A stretch of 64,000 nucleotides of DNA from Heloderma charlesbogerti (GCA_026122225.1 JANEZZ010001676.1:868001-932000); one strand, 5' to 3'. Positions 10,442 through 21,476 are shown, counted from the first letter of the stretch. Numbers and translations: made by a program. The notes: a model not told the origin generated them from the sequence alone.

Positions 10442-10513
10442 TCACTGGATCTGAATGGCTCCGTGGTCTATCTGCATTTCCGGCTGGATGGCGGACTGAA
10501 GAGAATCTGTGTT
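10442..10513 (-). CDS. BANP: BANP terminal coding exon (C-terminal 23 codons plus stop)
   Basis: On the minus strand a pyrimidine-rich tract (gtctctctctcgtgcag) ends in AG at 10514. The 72-nt frame that follows starts AAC ACA GAT and ends in TGA at 10442-10444. Its peptide ends LQSAIQPEMQIDHGAIQIQ. From memory, vertebrate BANP ends in a Q-rich peptide finishing EMQLEHGAIQIQ, so this is a near-identical C-terminus with conservative changes. BANP is a nuclear BEN-domain protein that binds DNA at matrix-attachment and CpG-rich promoter sites. This exon lies in its Q-rich C-terminal tail, outside the BEN domain. The exon starts in phase 0, matching the phase-0 end of the upstream exon at 20974-21117 on the same strand. 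It is too short to stand out in an open-frame scan. The shadow frames here (10233-10541 minus, 10322-10662 plus) are chance. Identity comes from recalled protein sequence, not a search. Confidence 0.87.
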   Translation of the reverse strand, partial: NTDSLQSAIQPEMQIDHGAIQIQ

Positions 10514-10660
10514 CTGCACGAGAGAGAGACAAACAGACCACAGTTTACCACCAGCAGGACTTGGCTTCCCCCGTCCAGAGGCAGCTGGCTTGGGACTGCC
10601 GCCCTGAACAAGCAGCTGCTGCCTTCACCCACAAGGGAATTCTAGAACCACTTGCCACTT

Positions 10661-11550
10661 AAGGACATCAGAAGAGCCCTGCTGGATCAGACTAAGGGTC
10701 CATCTAGTCCAGCATTCTCTTCGCACAGTGGCCACCGACCAGCTATCAACAGGAAACCCACAAGCAGGACATGAGTGCGAGAGCACCCTCCCACTCATGT
10801 TCCCCAGCATACTGCCTCTGATACTGGTGGTGGCATAGAGCCATCAGGATTAGTAGCCATGGATAGCCTTCTCCTCCAGGAATTTGTCCAACCCCCTTGT
10901 ACAGCCATCCAAAGGGGTGGCCATTGCCACGTCTTGTAGTAGAGAATTCCATAGTTTGACTATGCATTGTGTGAAGAAGTCCTTCCTTGGATCCATCCTG
11001 AATCTCCCACCAATCAACTCCATGGGAGGGCCCCATTAGGTCCTAGTATTATGGGAGAGGGAGCTTTCTCTGCTATACACATTCTCCATGCCGTGCATAA
11101 TTTTGTACACCTCTATCATGTTCCCCCTTCCTTGCCTTTTTTCCAAGCTAAGCAATCCCAGCTGCTGTAACCTTCCCTCATAGGGGAGATGCTCCAGCCC
11201 CCTGATCATTTTAGTTGCCCTTTTCTGCACTTTTTCCAACAATACAATATCTTTTTTTAGATGTAGTGACCAGAACTGTACACAGTACTCCAAGATTTGT
11301 ATAGGGGCAGTATGATATTGGCAGTTTTATTCTCAGTTCCCTTTCTAATTATGCCTAACATGGAGTTGGCCTTTCTTACAGTGGCCGCACACTGGGTTGA
11401 TATTTTAATTGAGCTGTCCACCACAACCCCAAGATCTCTCTCTTGGTCGGTCACTGCTAGCTCTGATCCCATCAGGTTATACTTGAAGTTGGGATTTTTT
11501 GCCTCAGTGTGCATCACTTTATGCTTACTTACACTGAGCCGCATTTGAAC
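10661..11550 (-). mobile_element. CR1-clade LINE (second family), 5'-truncated
   Basis: Minus-strand frames 11257-11544 (DQERDLGVVVDSSIK, KANSMLGIIRKG) and 11036-11293 ([45 protein letters not shown]) are consecutive parts of a CR1-type ORF2 C-terminus separated by a frameshift. The 3' UTR covers 10661-11030 and includes agaagagccctgctggatcag near its end. The reverse-transcriptase catalytic core is missing. A plus-strand copy of the same 3' end lies at 18884-19010. Confidence 0.88.
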
Positions 11551-11707
11551 CGAAGTTTAAGACAATAATGTCCATGTAGTGTCAAAAAACCCAAGGTCCA
11601 CGTAACCCAGTGTCCCATCCCCAGCAGTGGACAGTCCAATGCCCCCAGGGAGCTCATCCTCTATTGCTTGCCCTCAGCATCACGTGGTCACTAATGCGAA
11701 CTCTCCA

Positions 11708-11852
11708 AACTGCCTTCCCCAACCTGGTGCCCTCCAGATGTTTTGGACTTCAACTCCCATCAGCCCTAGCCAGCATGGCAAACGGTCAGGAATGCTGGGA
11801 GTTGTACTCCAAAACATCTGGAGGGCACCAGGTTGGGGAAAGAAAGGTCCTC
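11708..11852. mobile_element. palindromic hAT-like MITE, type A, well preserved
   Basis: Near-perfect arms: ccttccccaacctggtgcc and ggcaccaggttggggaa. The next parts, ctccagatgttttgg and ccaaaacatctggag, are also perfectly inverted. About 140 bp with no coding capacity. Two overlapping frames on each strand are artefacts of the palindrome. Confidence 0.8.
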
Positions 11853-14450
11853 TGGTGTCCGAGGGGAGATAGACTGCTGCTGCTCCTCTCTCTGCTTTGT
11901 CACCCTGGCTGAGAGCAAGGCCCGTGGTGATATGTTCACTTCCGTTAGGGAATAAAGATGCTGCTCCTTTGCAAAAGGACACTCTGACCAGGAGGACAGG
12001 AATAATTGTTGCATGCACTCCTAAACCATTTGCATCACCCTTTCCAGGCAGCCTTGGGCTAATAGCAATAAACAACTACTAGATTTTCCTGTGAGTGGCT
12101 GTGGTTGGGTTTGATCCAAACAGCGCTGAAAGTGCATCCAGCATTTTTTCCAGCAGTAAAGCACCAGCATGAATGTGCATGGATGGCTCATACTGTAGCA
12201 CTCCTGGAACTTTAATCTGGGACTAAACTACTGTGAAGCTGATACCAGCCCCTTAATTTGATGTAGTTTGAGATGATGCCTGCTTTGCTGTGTTCCATAA
12301 GGACCGGCCAAGGAGATGCTCTTAACTGGATCACTTGCTCCCTGTAGTTGACTGGCAAGGGCATAAAGAGATCGGTCTTCATCACCTCCCAGTGGAGCTC
12401 TTTCTCCCATGAAGCCCACACCTAAGCCTCAACATTTTCAGCAGTTTAGGTTTGGGGCAGACCATTTGCTGCCAAGGGTTAAGCCAGTTCTAGCTGGTTG
12501 ACAATGGCTATCCCTTTTTTTAAAAAAGTCCTGCTCAGCCTGACTCCTCCACTGCCTCCTTTCAGTCTCTGGAAAGAAAAAGAAAAATCCTAGCACCAAA
12601 GGAAGTGGCTGCAGTGAATAAAGAATGGAAGCCCAACTAACTAATGGTTTTCCTCTGTAACGTTTTCTAGTGCGGTGAGCGATTGCTTAGTTATAAGGAG
12701 AGGCTGTGAAGTTCAAAATGGCAACACTTTGTTCTCAAATTAAGGTCAGACACTTTGAAATGAATTACTGCCTATTTCCATTTGTTCTCCTGCCAGTAAT
12801 AACATGTTGCTACAGATTCTACCCCCCCCTCTACCCCCCCTTCAATTGTACAGGTCATTTTGGCTGCGCGTTCCCCACCCTCAATACATGAGCTACCAAT
12901 AAGGACATTCACAACAGCAGTTTGTCTGCAGCTGAAGTGACTACCCCAACACCTGGAAGAAAGAACTTGCTAAAACTAATAGCTATGTCGCAAGCCCTGG
13001 GTTAATTATCCAGTGTTCAGCCAGATGTGGAAGGCTTTCAGAAGGCTGGCTTTTAAGCGGAAGCCATTTCCCTTTGCACCGATTTCAGCGGAGGGAAGGA
13101 AAAACAAATCCTGTGTGGTATTCCAATGTTGTTACTGTAATTTAACATGTCAGGAACCATTAGAACTTCTGTAAGGAAAGAATGCAATCAGCACACGAAA
13201 ATAAACAAGAGCGCTGCATCTGAGCTGGGTTGCGAGCTGGCATCTGTTCATGCCTGAAGCAGCCTCGTTCCGCACCACACCACAAGCACGTTACCCGTTA
13301 GCAGCCGAAGTACCAAATTTGCAGGCACCAACTAGTCCTCAGGTGGGTGGCTATTAAGAACTGTGCTTTGCACAGAATCCAGAGTGCACTAAACGGGACC
13401 TGCAGCAGCCCAAACTGCCACGGAACATGTTGGGACAGAGCCAGCTGTCATGTAACTGGCATCAGAGTGTAAGAGACAAGATGCAGGCCAGCAAGCCTCC
13501 GTCAAGGTGAAAGCACACAAGCCTTTACGTTATACAAGAGGCTCTGACTGGCAAAGAGTTCTGTGTAACTCAGAAGCATGCATATTCTCACAACGACTGA
13601 AGTGGCTCCAATAAAGGTGCATGTGATGGGACCGTTCTGTGCTTCCAGGTTGTGGCTGAAGTGCTAAGCAGGAAAAACGACTTTAGAAAGGGAAGGTATA
13701 CGGCACGTTTCCCACATCAACTTCACTGCTGCACCACCCCCTCAACATGCTCCCTTTTTCCTGCCCGCTTTCCTTGTCACATACCATATTTATCTTGCCT
13801 CCCCCAGTGGACTCTGCAGACAGCCCAGCTAACTTCAGCAAGCCCATTTCTAGCCTCGCCTACCTTTTTACATACCCCCTCCTTCTTTTAAGTCTCAACA
13901 TTCCTTTCAGTTTATCTGCAGCATGGTATAAATCTCTGTGGTTAACCACAATATTAAAAACTAACACAGTGCAAAGTGTCTGAAAGAGAGCAATTCCGCT
14001 CTTGATGCCAGCGGTGTGGGAGACAGATGTAAAGATTGATCGCTAGATTCAAAACGGCCAACTCCTCTCAAATCTCAGCAGCAAGAGGGGGATGGATGAA
14101 GTCACAGGCACCACCCCCCTGACCCCGTTGGCTTCAATGACAGGTAAGTGACAGGGGATTTTTGGAGGCCTATAACCAGGAGAGCAGTTTGCTAAAAAGG
14201 AACAGTCCCGATTATATGAGGCATGAACATTTCCATCACTCTGGCAGGGTCAGATGTCTACAGAACTCTTTCTAGGCCAAGAAGCAAACATGAGAAGTCA
14301 GGACCATCCTGCTATGGAGACAGTAGTTGAGGGAATCGCTGTGGATGGCAAGACGGTGTCTTTGCCCTCAATATGTCTGAGGGATGCTTAGAAGGATTCC
14401 TAGTGCCTTAGAGGAAGGGGGAAAGGCTACTGTCATAGCAGAAGTCTGGC
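11853..14450. other. BANP intron, single-copy texture
   Basis: No repeat family is recognised apart from C-runs at 12824-12841. Overlapping minus frames at 12212-12421 and plus frames at 13652-13983 lack domains and splice context. The 12900-13640 block is balanced in composition and free of known repeats, so it could include conserved noncoding DNA. Confidence 0.45.
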
Positions 14451-14458
14451 GGTCATAG

Positions 14459-15420
14459 AGAATCATAGAATCACAGAATCATAGAATAGTAAGGATGGAA
14501 GGGGCCTACAAGGCCATCAAGTCCAACCACCTGGTCAATGCAGGAGTCTAAGTCAGAGCATCCCTGACAGATGGCTGTCCAGCCTCGTCTTGAATGCCTC
14601 CAGTGTGGGAGAGTGCACCACCTCCCTAGGTCATTGGTTCCATTGTTGTATTGCTCCAACAGTCAGGACGTTTTTCCTGATGTTCAGCCAGAATCTGGCT
14701 TCCTGTAACTTGAGCCCATTATTCCGTGTCCTGCACTCTGGGATGATCGAGAAGAGATCCTGGCCTTCCTCTCTGGGACAAACTTTTAAGTACTTGAAGA
14801 GCGCTATCCTATCTCCCCTCAGTCTTATCTTCTCAAGGCTAAACATGCCCAGTTCTTTCAGTCTCTCTTCATAGGGCTTTGTTTCCAGTCCCCTGATCAT
14901 CTTTGTTGCCCTCCTCTGAACACTCTCCAGTTTGTCTGCATCCTTCTTAAAGTGTGGTGCCCAGAACTGGACACAGTACTCCAGATGAGGCCTAACCAGT
15001 GCTGAGTAGAGGGGAACTAGCACTTCCCGGGATTTGGAAGCTATGCTTCTATTAATGCAGTCCAAAAGAGCATTTGCCTTTTTTGCAGCCACATCACATT
15101 GTTGGCTCATATTCAGCTTGTGATCGACAACAATTCCAAGATCCTTCTCGCTTGTAGTGTTGTTGAGCCACGTATCCCCCCTCTTGTAACTGCGCATTTG
15201 GTTTCTTTTTCCGAGGTGCAGAACTTGGCATTGATCCCTATTAAATGTCATTCTGTTGTTTTCTGCCCAGCGCTCCAGTCTATCAAGATCACTTTGAATT
15301 TTGTTTCTGTCTCCCAAGGTATTAGCCATCCCGCCCAATTTTGTGTCATATACAAATTTGATCAGCATCCCCTGCACCTCCTCCTCCAAGTCATTAATAC
15401 AAATGTGGAAGAGCAGAAAG
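14459..15420 (-). mobile_element. CR1 LINE, 5'-truncated, inactive
   Basis: The minus-strand frame 14631-15389 (252 codons) reads [72 protein letters not shown]: the RT palm to C-terminus of CR1 ORF2. The catalytic FADD box reads FVYD here, so the second aspartate pair is lost. The 3' end on the plus strand shows the agaatcatagaatcac terminal repeat. The 5' part of ORF2 and all of ORF1 are absent. Confidence 0.93.
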
Positions 15421-15542
15421 TGGGGTCCACTCGGAATTGCCCAGACAGGTAAGATTCATGAGGCTGTTCTCACTTTCTTCTCTCTCAGACCCACCCATTG
15501 CAATGCCTCTAACAGGCAGGGTGTCTGTTCCTATATTATCTA

Positions 15543-16900
15543 GGGCAGATGTGGGCAACCTGCAGCCCATGGGTTGCATGCAGCTCTCAGGGGTCTCGCC
15601 TGCAGATTGCTGAATCAGAAACCACACAATACAGGAGGCTAGAGTGGAGCAAGACGCTCTAGCCCTCAGTGCTCTGTGGTTCCCTCTCAAAACTCTTACT
15701 GCTGAGACAGAAGCCACTGAGTAAGGTGGGCTGCAGTGCCCCCCCTTCTCCCTCCCTGAGGAGGGAGAGGAAAGCCTTCCCTGTCCAGGGAAGGGGAGTT
15801 GTGGAGAGAGGGGAGGCTTAACACTTACCTCCCCCCACCCCAGATCCTTTCTGCTCCAAAAAAGAGCTCCCAAAGCAGCTTGCAATGAATAAAATATGCC
15901 AGCATTTACTACATAGCTAAATGAGAGCAATTCTTGAGGACAGCAGCTTTAGAACACAATCACTGTCAACTAAAAGGTGTTAAAAGCCTGAAGGGACAAA
16001 ACCGCTATCACCCGCTGCCTAAATGATAACAAAGAAGAGTCCAATCTAACCGCCCTTGGGAGGGAACTCCAGAGCTTCCCCTCTACCCCTACCTATAGGT
16101 GGATGTTCACACTTTGATCCAGGGAAGCCTGGGATTCCCCCATGGGCTCTAGGTCCCCTGCCTGACAGCCTGCCCGCTCCCTATCTTCCCCTGCAAAGTG
16201 CACCCGCAACAAGTGTTAGGTGTGTTTGGGGTTATGGTCTCAGTTCATGCGTGTCCTGCCCCTGCTGGAGGAATCCTCTTCAGAGGAGGAGCTAGAGCTC
16301 CCAGAGACAAAGAGCAGCATGCCAGAAGCCCAGGGGAAGCCCAGACCCTGGTGGGCAGATGGGCATGGATCCATCCCTGGAAGAGATGGGGAACTCCAGA
16401 GAGAGGCTGAGTGATCACCTAGCCCCTGAGAGTGTTGGCTTGCTCCAAGAGGCAGTCCAGAACAACCCATGCGAGAAGGAGTGCTTGTTCACAAAGGAAG
16501 GCTCCTTATGCATAAAGGTCTCCTCCTGAGGAAGGCTTCTTCCAGATGCCTCTGATATACTGCAGCTGAGTCCTGGGTGGGGCTCCAGAAGCTCCAGTTT
16601 AAAAACCTCCATCCTGGTGTCAGTTCTCAGTGCCCTGAAACTGTGTTTTTCCTTGGACTGATCTCTCATGCTGCTGGCCCCTGATAAGCTGTTTCTTGGG
16701 TTGTGCTCGTATTGGACTATTTGCCTGCGTTTTTTACTTCTGCCTGCCTTTTGACCTTGAGATGCATTTGTCCCAGAGACTGCCTCAGGACCATGGCCGA
16801 ACCAGCCACAGCAGGACAGTCTGGCCCAGAGGCCCCTGGTCTCTGAAGGGAGGCACAATAGGCCTGATCTGTGTGCTGTGTGGATCTGCCCATGTGCTCA
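15543..16900 (+). other. intron stretch with hAT-like end and acidic ORF remnant
   Basis: Bases 15544-15575 (gggcagatgtgggcaacctgc) look like a lone type B hAT terminal repeat. At 16260-16360 the plus frame reads LLEESSSEEELELPETKS, an acidic serine-rich run like those at 4.0 and 44.3 kb. It is followed by T- and C-rich sequence (16620-16770) reminiscent of LTR leader regions. The family is not identified. Confidence 0.3.
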
Positions 16901-17013
16901 AGAAATGTGCCTCAGGGTTCTCTGCAATGAGCAGGGGCTTCTCTGCACACAAATGGACGTGGAAAAGGGTTTTCTAAAGGAGAAGCACTGGCAGAACTTG
17001 AAAGTGGGCCACT

Positions 17014-17374
17014 TCGCACGACACAACAACCCACTGTGGGTTAATTTACCCGTGAAGGGCTGCAGTGCATGCCATCCGCCATTATGTGCAGGCCCCAGTT
17101 GGGGGTTGCCAAGGCCTGACGGGTTATGCGAACCCACCCCCTGGGAGTTATTTGAGGGTTAAACAATGCCCACATAACCCTAAAATAGACCACAGGTTCT
17201 GCAAGGGTTGTCTAACCCTCAAATAACCCCCGCTGGCTGGGTTTGGATGACATGACAAGCCACGGCAACTCCTAGTCGGGGCTTGCATATTCCCAATGGA
17301 ATATTCCCACAGCACATGCTGTGGCACCCTGAGGATTAATTAAGTTACGGTGGGCTGGCATGTCATCTGAACCA
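17014..17374. mobile_element. 361-bp palindromic MITE, type E, with target duplication
   Basis: Flanked by ggccact at 17007-17013 and 17375-17381. Extending by one base gives an 8-bp duplication with one mismatch, as expected for hAT. Internal inverted arms include gagttatttgagggttaaac and gtctaaccctcaaataac. A related copy lies at 62382-62612. No coding capacity. Confidence 0.65.
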
Positions 17375-17381
17375 GGCCACT

Positions 17382-18690
17382 GTGTACCTGGAAATGTATA
17401 CCACAGGGCCTTGTTGCTCAACAGGTGACCTGCAGGCATTCCGAGGTCCTGCTGCCTTCCCTCTTGTTGCATGAGATACCTGCCCTGCCTTGAGGGGGTA
17501 TCTACATCAAAGGCTGCGGGAAAAACAAAGAGGCACCACAAGATAAACTGTGTGTTTTGGTCAATCCAAACTCCTTTACTGCCCCTTACTGGAAGCTTCT
17601 GCATGGAGTTGCTAAGTTCCAAAAAGGAGGCCCCTGAAGCGACACTCATTTGGCTTGCAGAATCCCGCTGCCCCATTGCAGAGTTATATTTTACACAGAG
17701 AGACACCTCAAGTTGGCAAAAAACAACAACTAAGATGCCTGTCAAGCAAAGAAGTACCATTTTAACTTAAATAATGGAACACACTGTTCTGAGCCAGTGG
17801 TTGCAGCCAGGTTAGAAATAGCTACAAAACAGGGGCTGTGGATGGAAAAGCTGACAGACTGAACTCTAGGAATGGAAGCACCGTAAGCAGCAATACCGTA
17901 CCAGCAGCATTACTGCTCGACAGGGTGTAAAAGAAATGCGTATAGAGCATCCATAACAAGTTGTCAGTCCTTCCCCCAGCCACTGCATCTGCACCATGAC
18001 TGGAGAGCTTAATTCGGGCCACATCACGACCCTATAGGGCCACAGCTAATTTGGATACCAGGGCCATATCCTTTCGGTTCTGGGGCCAAAGCTCCCCCTC
18101 CCCCACCCCTCCCCATTGCCTTGGCCAAAGAAATAGTACAGAAAGTTCTTGGGCCTGAGAACAGCCAAGCCTGGGAGTGACTCACCTTGGGCTGACTTGG
18201 TTTCCTGGCTCTGACCCCTGGCACTCCTGTCCCTGCCTCTAGCTCACCCTTGGGTAACAAGTAGCTCATGAGCCTGCTTGGACTCGCCTCTTGCTTTGGG
18301 GGACTGAATCTGCAACCAAAGGCCTTCTCCAGCCTGGCTTGCATACCGCTTCCAAGAACACAACTTGGACGCAGAGCCAAAGCTGCTGGGGCACGTTCTT
18401 CTGGATCGGTGTTAGCTGCCCTTGGTGTGTGCACCACAAACTAACATAAGGTGTCGGTGCCACTCTCTTGGACCTGGGGAGCTCCTCCCAACCCACATCT
18501 GCTGGTGAGCTGGCAGCAAGGATCAACCAAGCAGAAGTTCAGCCTTTGCTCTGTGTTTTAACCAGGTCTCCCTGGAGTGCCCCACTGCCCTGCCACCTGT
18601 GCAGCAGGATGGTCCCTCCTGCGCTACCTACTCAGCCTTTTGTGTTCTAGAACTGTAAAGCACAAAGATACAACACTCGGAGTCAGACTC
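17382..18690. other. BANP intron, single-copy texture
   Basis: Frames at 17272-17770 on both strands and 18024-18526 minus have no recognisable domain and lack convincing splice flanks. Confidence 0.45.
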
Positions 18691-18696
18691 TAGATC

Positions 18697-18837
18697 TGCC
18701 TTCCCCAACCTGGGGCCCTCCAGATGTTTTAGACTTCAACTCCCATCAGCCCCAGCCAGCATGGCTAATGGTCAGGAATTCTGGGAGCTCAGTCCAAAAA
18801 AATCGGGAGGGCACCAGGTTGGGGAAAGGCTGCCCTA
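18697..18837. mobile_element. palindromic hAT-like MITE, type A
   Basis: The arms ctgccttccccaacctggg and ggttggggaaaggctg flank the inverted centre. The flanks ctctagat and ccctagac resemble a decayed 8-bp duplication centred on CTAGA. Confidence 0.75.
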
Positions 18838-18883
18838 GACCATCAATGTACTAGAAGAACAACCAACAGTACAAAACAGCAGT

Positions 18884-19010
18884 TGCACCCGTGTCCTGCT
18901 TGTGGGTTTCCCGTGGGCAGCTGGTTGGCCACTGTGTGAACAGAATTCTGCACTAGATGGACCCTTGGTCTGATCCAGCATTAGGGCTCTTCTTACATTC
19001 TTACATTCTT
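18884..19010 (+). mobile_element. CR1-clade LINE 3' tail (second family)
   Basis: Reverse complement of the 3' UTR at 10661-10780 (cctgcttgtgggtttcc, gcagctggttggccactg, ctagatggacccttggtctg). It ends in tandem ttacattc octamers, the CR1-style terminus. Confidence 0.85.
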
Positions 19011-19139
19011 AAAAATAAAAAAAACAGGAGCCTCAGATTCTGACCAGAACCCATGACCCACTTCAGCCATGGCTGGGGTACATTTTTAGGTAGGTCTGCT
19101 TCTTCCACTTCCAGGAATTGGTGATGCGTGCGTGGGGGG

Positions 19140-19348
19140 GGGGTACTTATGTATTTATTTTGTCACATTTATATGCCTCCTTTTCTCCAAGTAGCCCAAG
19201 GCAGCTTACATGATCCTCCTTCTCTCCATTTTATCCTCATCAGTGACTGGCCCAAAGTCACCCAGTGAACCTCATGGCTGAGTGAAGACTAGAACCCAGG
19301 TCTTCCCAGTCCTAGTCCAACACTCTAACCACTACACCACAAGAAGCT
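19140..19348 (-). repeat. tRNA-derived SINE (family B), minus
   Basis: On the minus strand the head has an A box like tgtagtggttagagtg and a B box gggttctagtc, then the ggccagtcact body and a 3' end in the ggcatataaatgtg type. A BovB copy is inserted just beside the head at 19360. Confidence 0.85.
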
Positions 19349-19359
19349 TCAGTGTAATC

Positions 19360-20434
19360 CTTGTTGTTCAGTCGTGCCCGACTCTTTGTGACCCCGGGGA
19401 CCAGAGCACGCCAGGCCTTCCTGTCCTGCGCTCTCTCCCGGAGTGTGCTCAAGTCCATATTCATTGCATCAGTGATGCTATCTAGCCATCTCATCCTCTG
19501 CCGTCCCCTTCTCCTTTTGCCTTCAGTCTTTCCCAGCATCAGGGTCTTTTCCAGAGAGTTTTCTCTTCGCATTAGGTGGCCAAAATATTTCAGCTTCAGC
19601 TTCAGGATCTGTCCTTCCAATGAGCACTCAGGGTTGATTTCCTTTAGGATTGGCTTAGGATCGGACTCGTAAGAGTCTTCTCCAGCACCACAGTTCGAAA
19701 GCATCAATTCTTCGGCGCTCAGCCTTCCTTATAGTCCAGCTCTCACAGCCATACATTGCTACTGGGAAAACCATAGCTTTGATTATATGGACCTTTGTCG
19801 GCAAGGTGATGTCTCTGCTTCTTACTATGCTGTCTAGGTTTGCCATAGCTTTCCTCCCAAGGAGCAAGCGTCTTTTAATTTCATGGCTACAGTCACCATC
19901 TGTGGTGATCTTGGAGCCCAAGAAAGTAAAATCTATCACTGCTTCCATTTCGTCCCCTTCTATATGCCAGGAAGTGATGGGGCCAGATGCCATGATCTTC
20001 ATTTTTTTAATGTTGAGTTTCAAACCAGCTTTTGCACTCTCCACTTTCACCCTCAACAAGAGGCTCTTGAGATCCTCTTCGCTTTCTGCCATTAGGGTGG
20101 TATCATCTGCGTATCTGAGGTTGTTGATAATTCTCCCGGCAATCTTAATTCCGACCTCTGATTCATCCAACCCGGCATTTCTCATGATGTCCTCTGCATA
20201 TAAGTTAAATAAGCAGGGTGACAATATGCAGCCTTGTCGTACTCCTTTCCCAATTTTGAACCACTCGGTTGTTCCCTGTCTGGTTCTTACTGTTGCTTCT
20301 TGGCCCTCGTACAGGTTTCTCAGGAGACAGGTAAGGTGGTCTGGTACTCCCATCTCTTTAAGAATTTGCCACAGTTTGTTGTAATCCACACAATCAAAGG
20401 CTTTAGCGTAGTCAGTGCCAGTTGACTACACTAA
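19360..20434 (-). mobile_element. BovB LINE, 1.07 kb, with 9-bp target duplication and fold-back 5' end
   Basis: Minus-strand frames 19655-20389 and 19312-19707 read KLWQILKEMGVPDHL, GVRQGCILSPCLFNLYAED, NNLRYADDTTLMAESEED, KAMVFPVAMYGCESWT, FELWCWRRLLRV, then after a frameshift NPECSLEGQILKLKLKYFG and RRRGRQRMRWLDSIT. These are RT palm, thumb and C-terminus. The catalytic YADD is intact. The 9-bp duplication agtgtaatc is at 19351-19359 and 20435-20443. A 14-bp inverted repeat at the 5' end (20401-20414 and 20423-20436) suggests snap-back copying. Confidence 0.93.
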
Positions 20435-20497
20435 AGTGTAATCATACTGAGCACAATACTTATACTACGCTCAGTGTAATCATACTGAGCACAAAAC
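20435..20497. repeat. short tandem duplication beside BovB insertion
   Basis: The 22-base run starting agtgtaatcatactgagcac occurs at 20435 and again about 41 bases on (near 20476). The BovB target duplication falls within this unit. Confidence 0.8.
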
Positions 20498-20973
20498 GCA
20501 GTTTCCTGAGATTATCAGCTTTCATTTAAAATGCAAAACACAAGTATCTCGCCCTTATGATTGCAAGAAGCTTGAAAGTGTTAATGAGAGAGTCTGATGA
20601 AATCTTAGAAAGCAGAGGCAAGCTAAGGGGAGCTCCCTGTGGCCAGAAAAAATAGGATAAAATGTGCAAAATAAGTACATGTATGCAATTGGTATTTGGG
20701 GTGTGGATTCCAGATTCCAGTTTTTGTTTAGCCCCTGATAAAATCATTCTACATTATATCATAGGACAAGACCACCATGTTGGGATTTGGGGCTGCGGGG
20801 AGAGATGCTTATGGCATTAAATAAAAACGACTGAACTCATCTACAGCAGACACTTTTAGGAGAACAACTGAGAATTATACGTCCGGCAGGAGCTGAATGC
20901 TGATGGCATCGTAGTTGTTCTGTCAGTTCCCTAGCATCATTCCCCCTTTCGAACATAGGAAATATCTACACAC

Positions 20974-21117
20974 TTGATTAGCAGCTGAGTGGTCTGTCAC
21001 AGGCGCCAGCTGGACATACTGGACTTGAATATCGCTCCCTTGGAGTGGCGATCCGTCAACACCACCAGCTGCAGGATCAGAAGAGGCAACAGCAATCAAC
21101 TGAGCACCTTGTAGCAC
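20974..21117 (-). CDS. BANP: BANP penultimate coding exon (48 codons)
   Basis: The minus strand reads tttgcttgcag then an exon beginning GTG CTA CAA at 21117. It ends AAT CAA at 20974 and is followed by GTGTGT, a plausible donor. The 144-nt exon is exactly 48 codons, phase 0 at both ends. The peptide contains VLQGAQLIAVASSDPAA, GSPLQGSDIQVQYVQLAPV and TDHSAANQ. The human BANP C-terminal region, as I recall it, has the same run with only a few substitutions (for example SDHTAGAQ for TDHSAANQ). Joining to the exon at 10442-10513 keeps the frame and gives a BANP-like tail. The open frame continues past both splice sites into intron for a few codons; those residues are not protein. No BANP exon is recognisable further upstream in the window. 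The main uncertainty is exact donor choice. Confidence 0.9.
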
Positions 21118-21476
21118 CTGCAAGCAAACCAACAGAGAACATCCTGTAAGCAGACATCATTGCTGAGGCATCAAAGAACATCTGCAACACCACAAACAGA
21201 TGCAAACCCCCAGAAGGTCAACTAACCTGCTAGCCAATGTAACTATTGGTCATAAGAGTTTCTAGAAGAGGGGAAAACGCAGTGTCCTTGATTGGTAGAC
21301 TATTAACTCTGGATGAAAAATAAGCTCTTTCCAGTTGCTTGGTTCTCTAATGGTCCCAAACCCATTAACGTTTGTTGTTTTATGTTAACATCTTCATTTT
21401 TATTGTTATCTGCCCCACATGGGAATCCTTAACACAATGGACTTAAAGCTGTATCTTTTATTCGTACAAACCTAGC

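Larger units (their letters stand above)
10514..20973 (-). other. BANP: BANP last intron
   Basis: Bounded by the GT donor at 20972-20973 and the AG acceptor at 10514-10515, both read on the minus strand. It is 10.46 kb and holds two CR1-clade LINE bodies, two A-type palindromic MITEs, one 361-bp MITE, a tRNA SINE and a BovB insertion. Single-copy-looking stretches are 11.85-14.45, 15.55-17.0 (part) and 17.4-18.7 kb, in which I see no exon. Confidence 0.8.

Noticed and set aside
10233..10662. Longer frames overlapping the BANP terminal exon on both strands
   Set aside because: They read other frames or run into the 3' UTR and intron; only the 72-nt frame with an acceptor matches a known protein.
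12212..12421. Two overlapping minus frames (69 and 63 codons) as an exon
   Set aside because: No domain was recognised and no good splice sites flank them; they lie in the BANP last intron and do not fit BANP.
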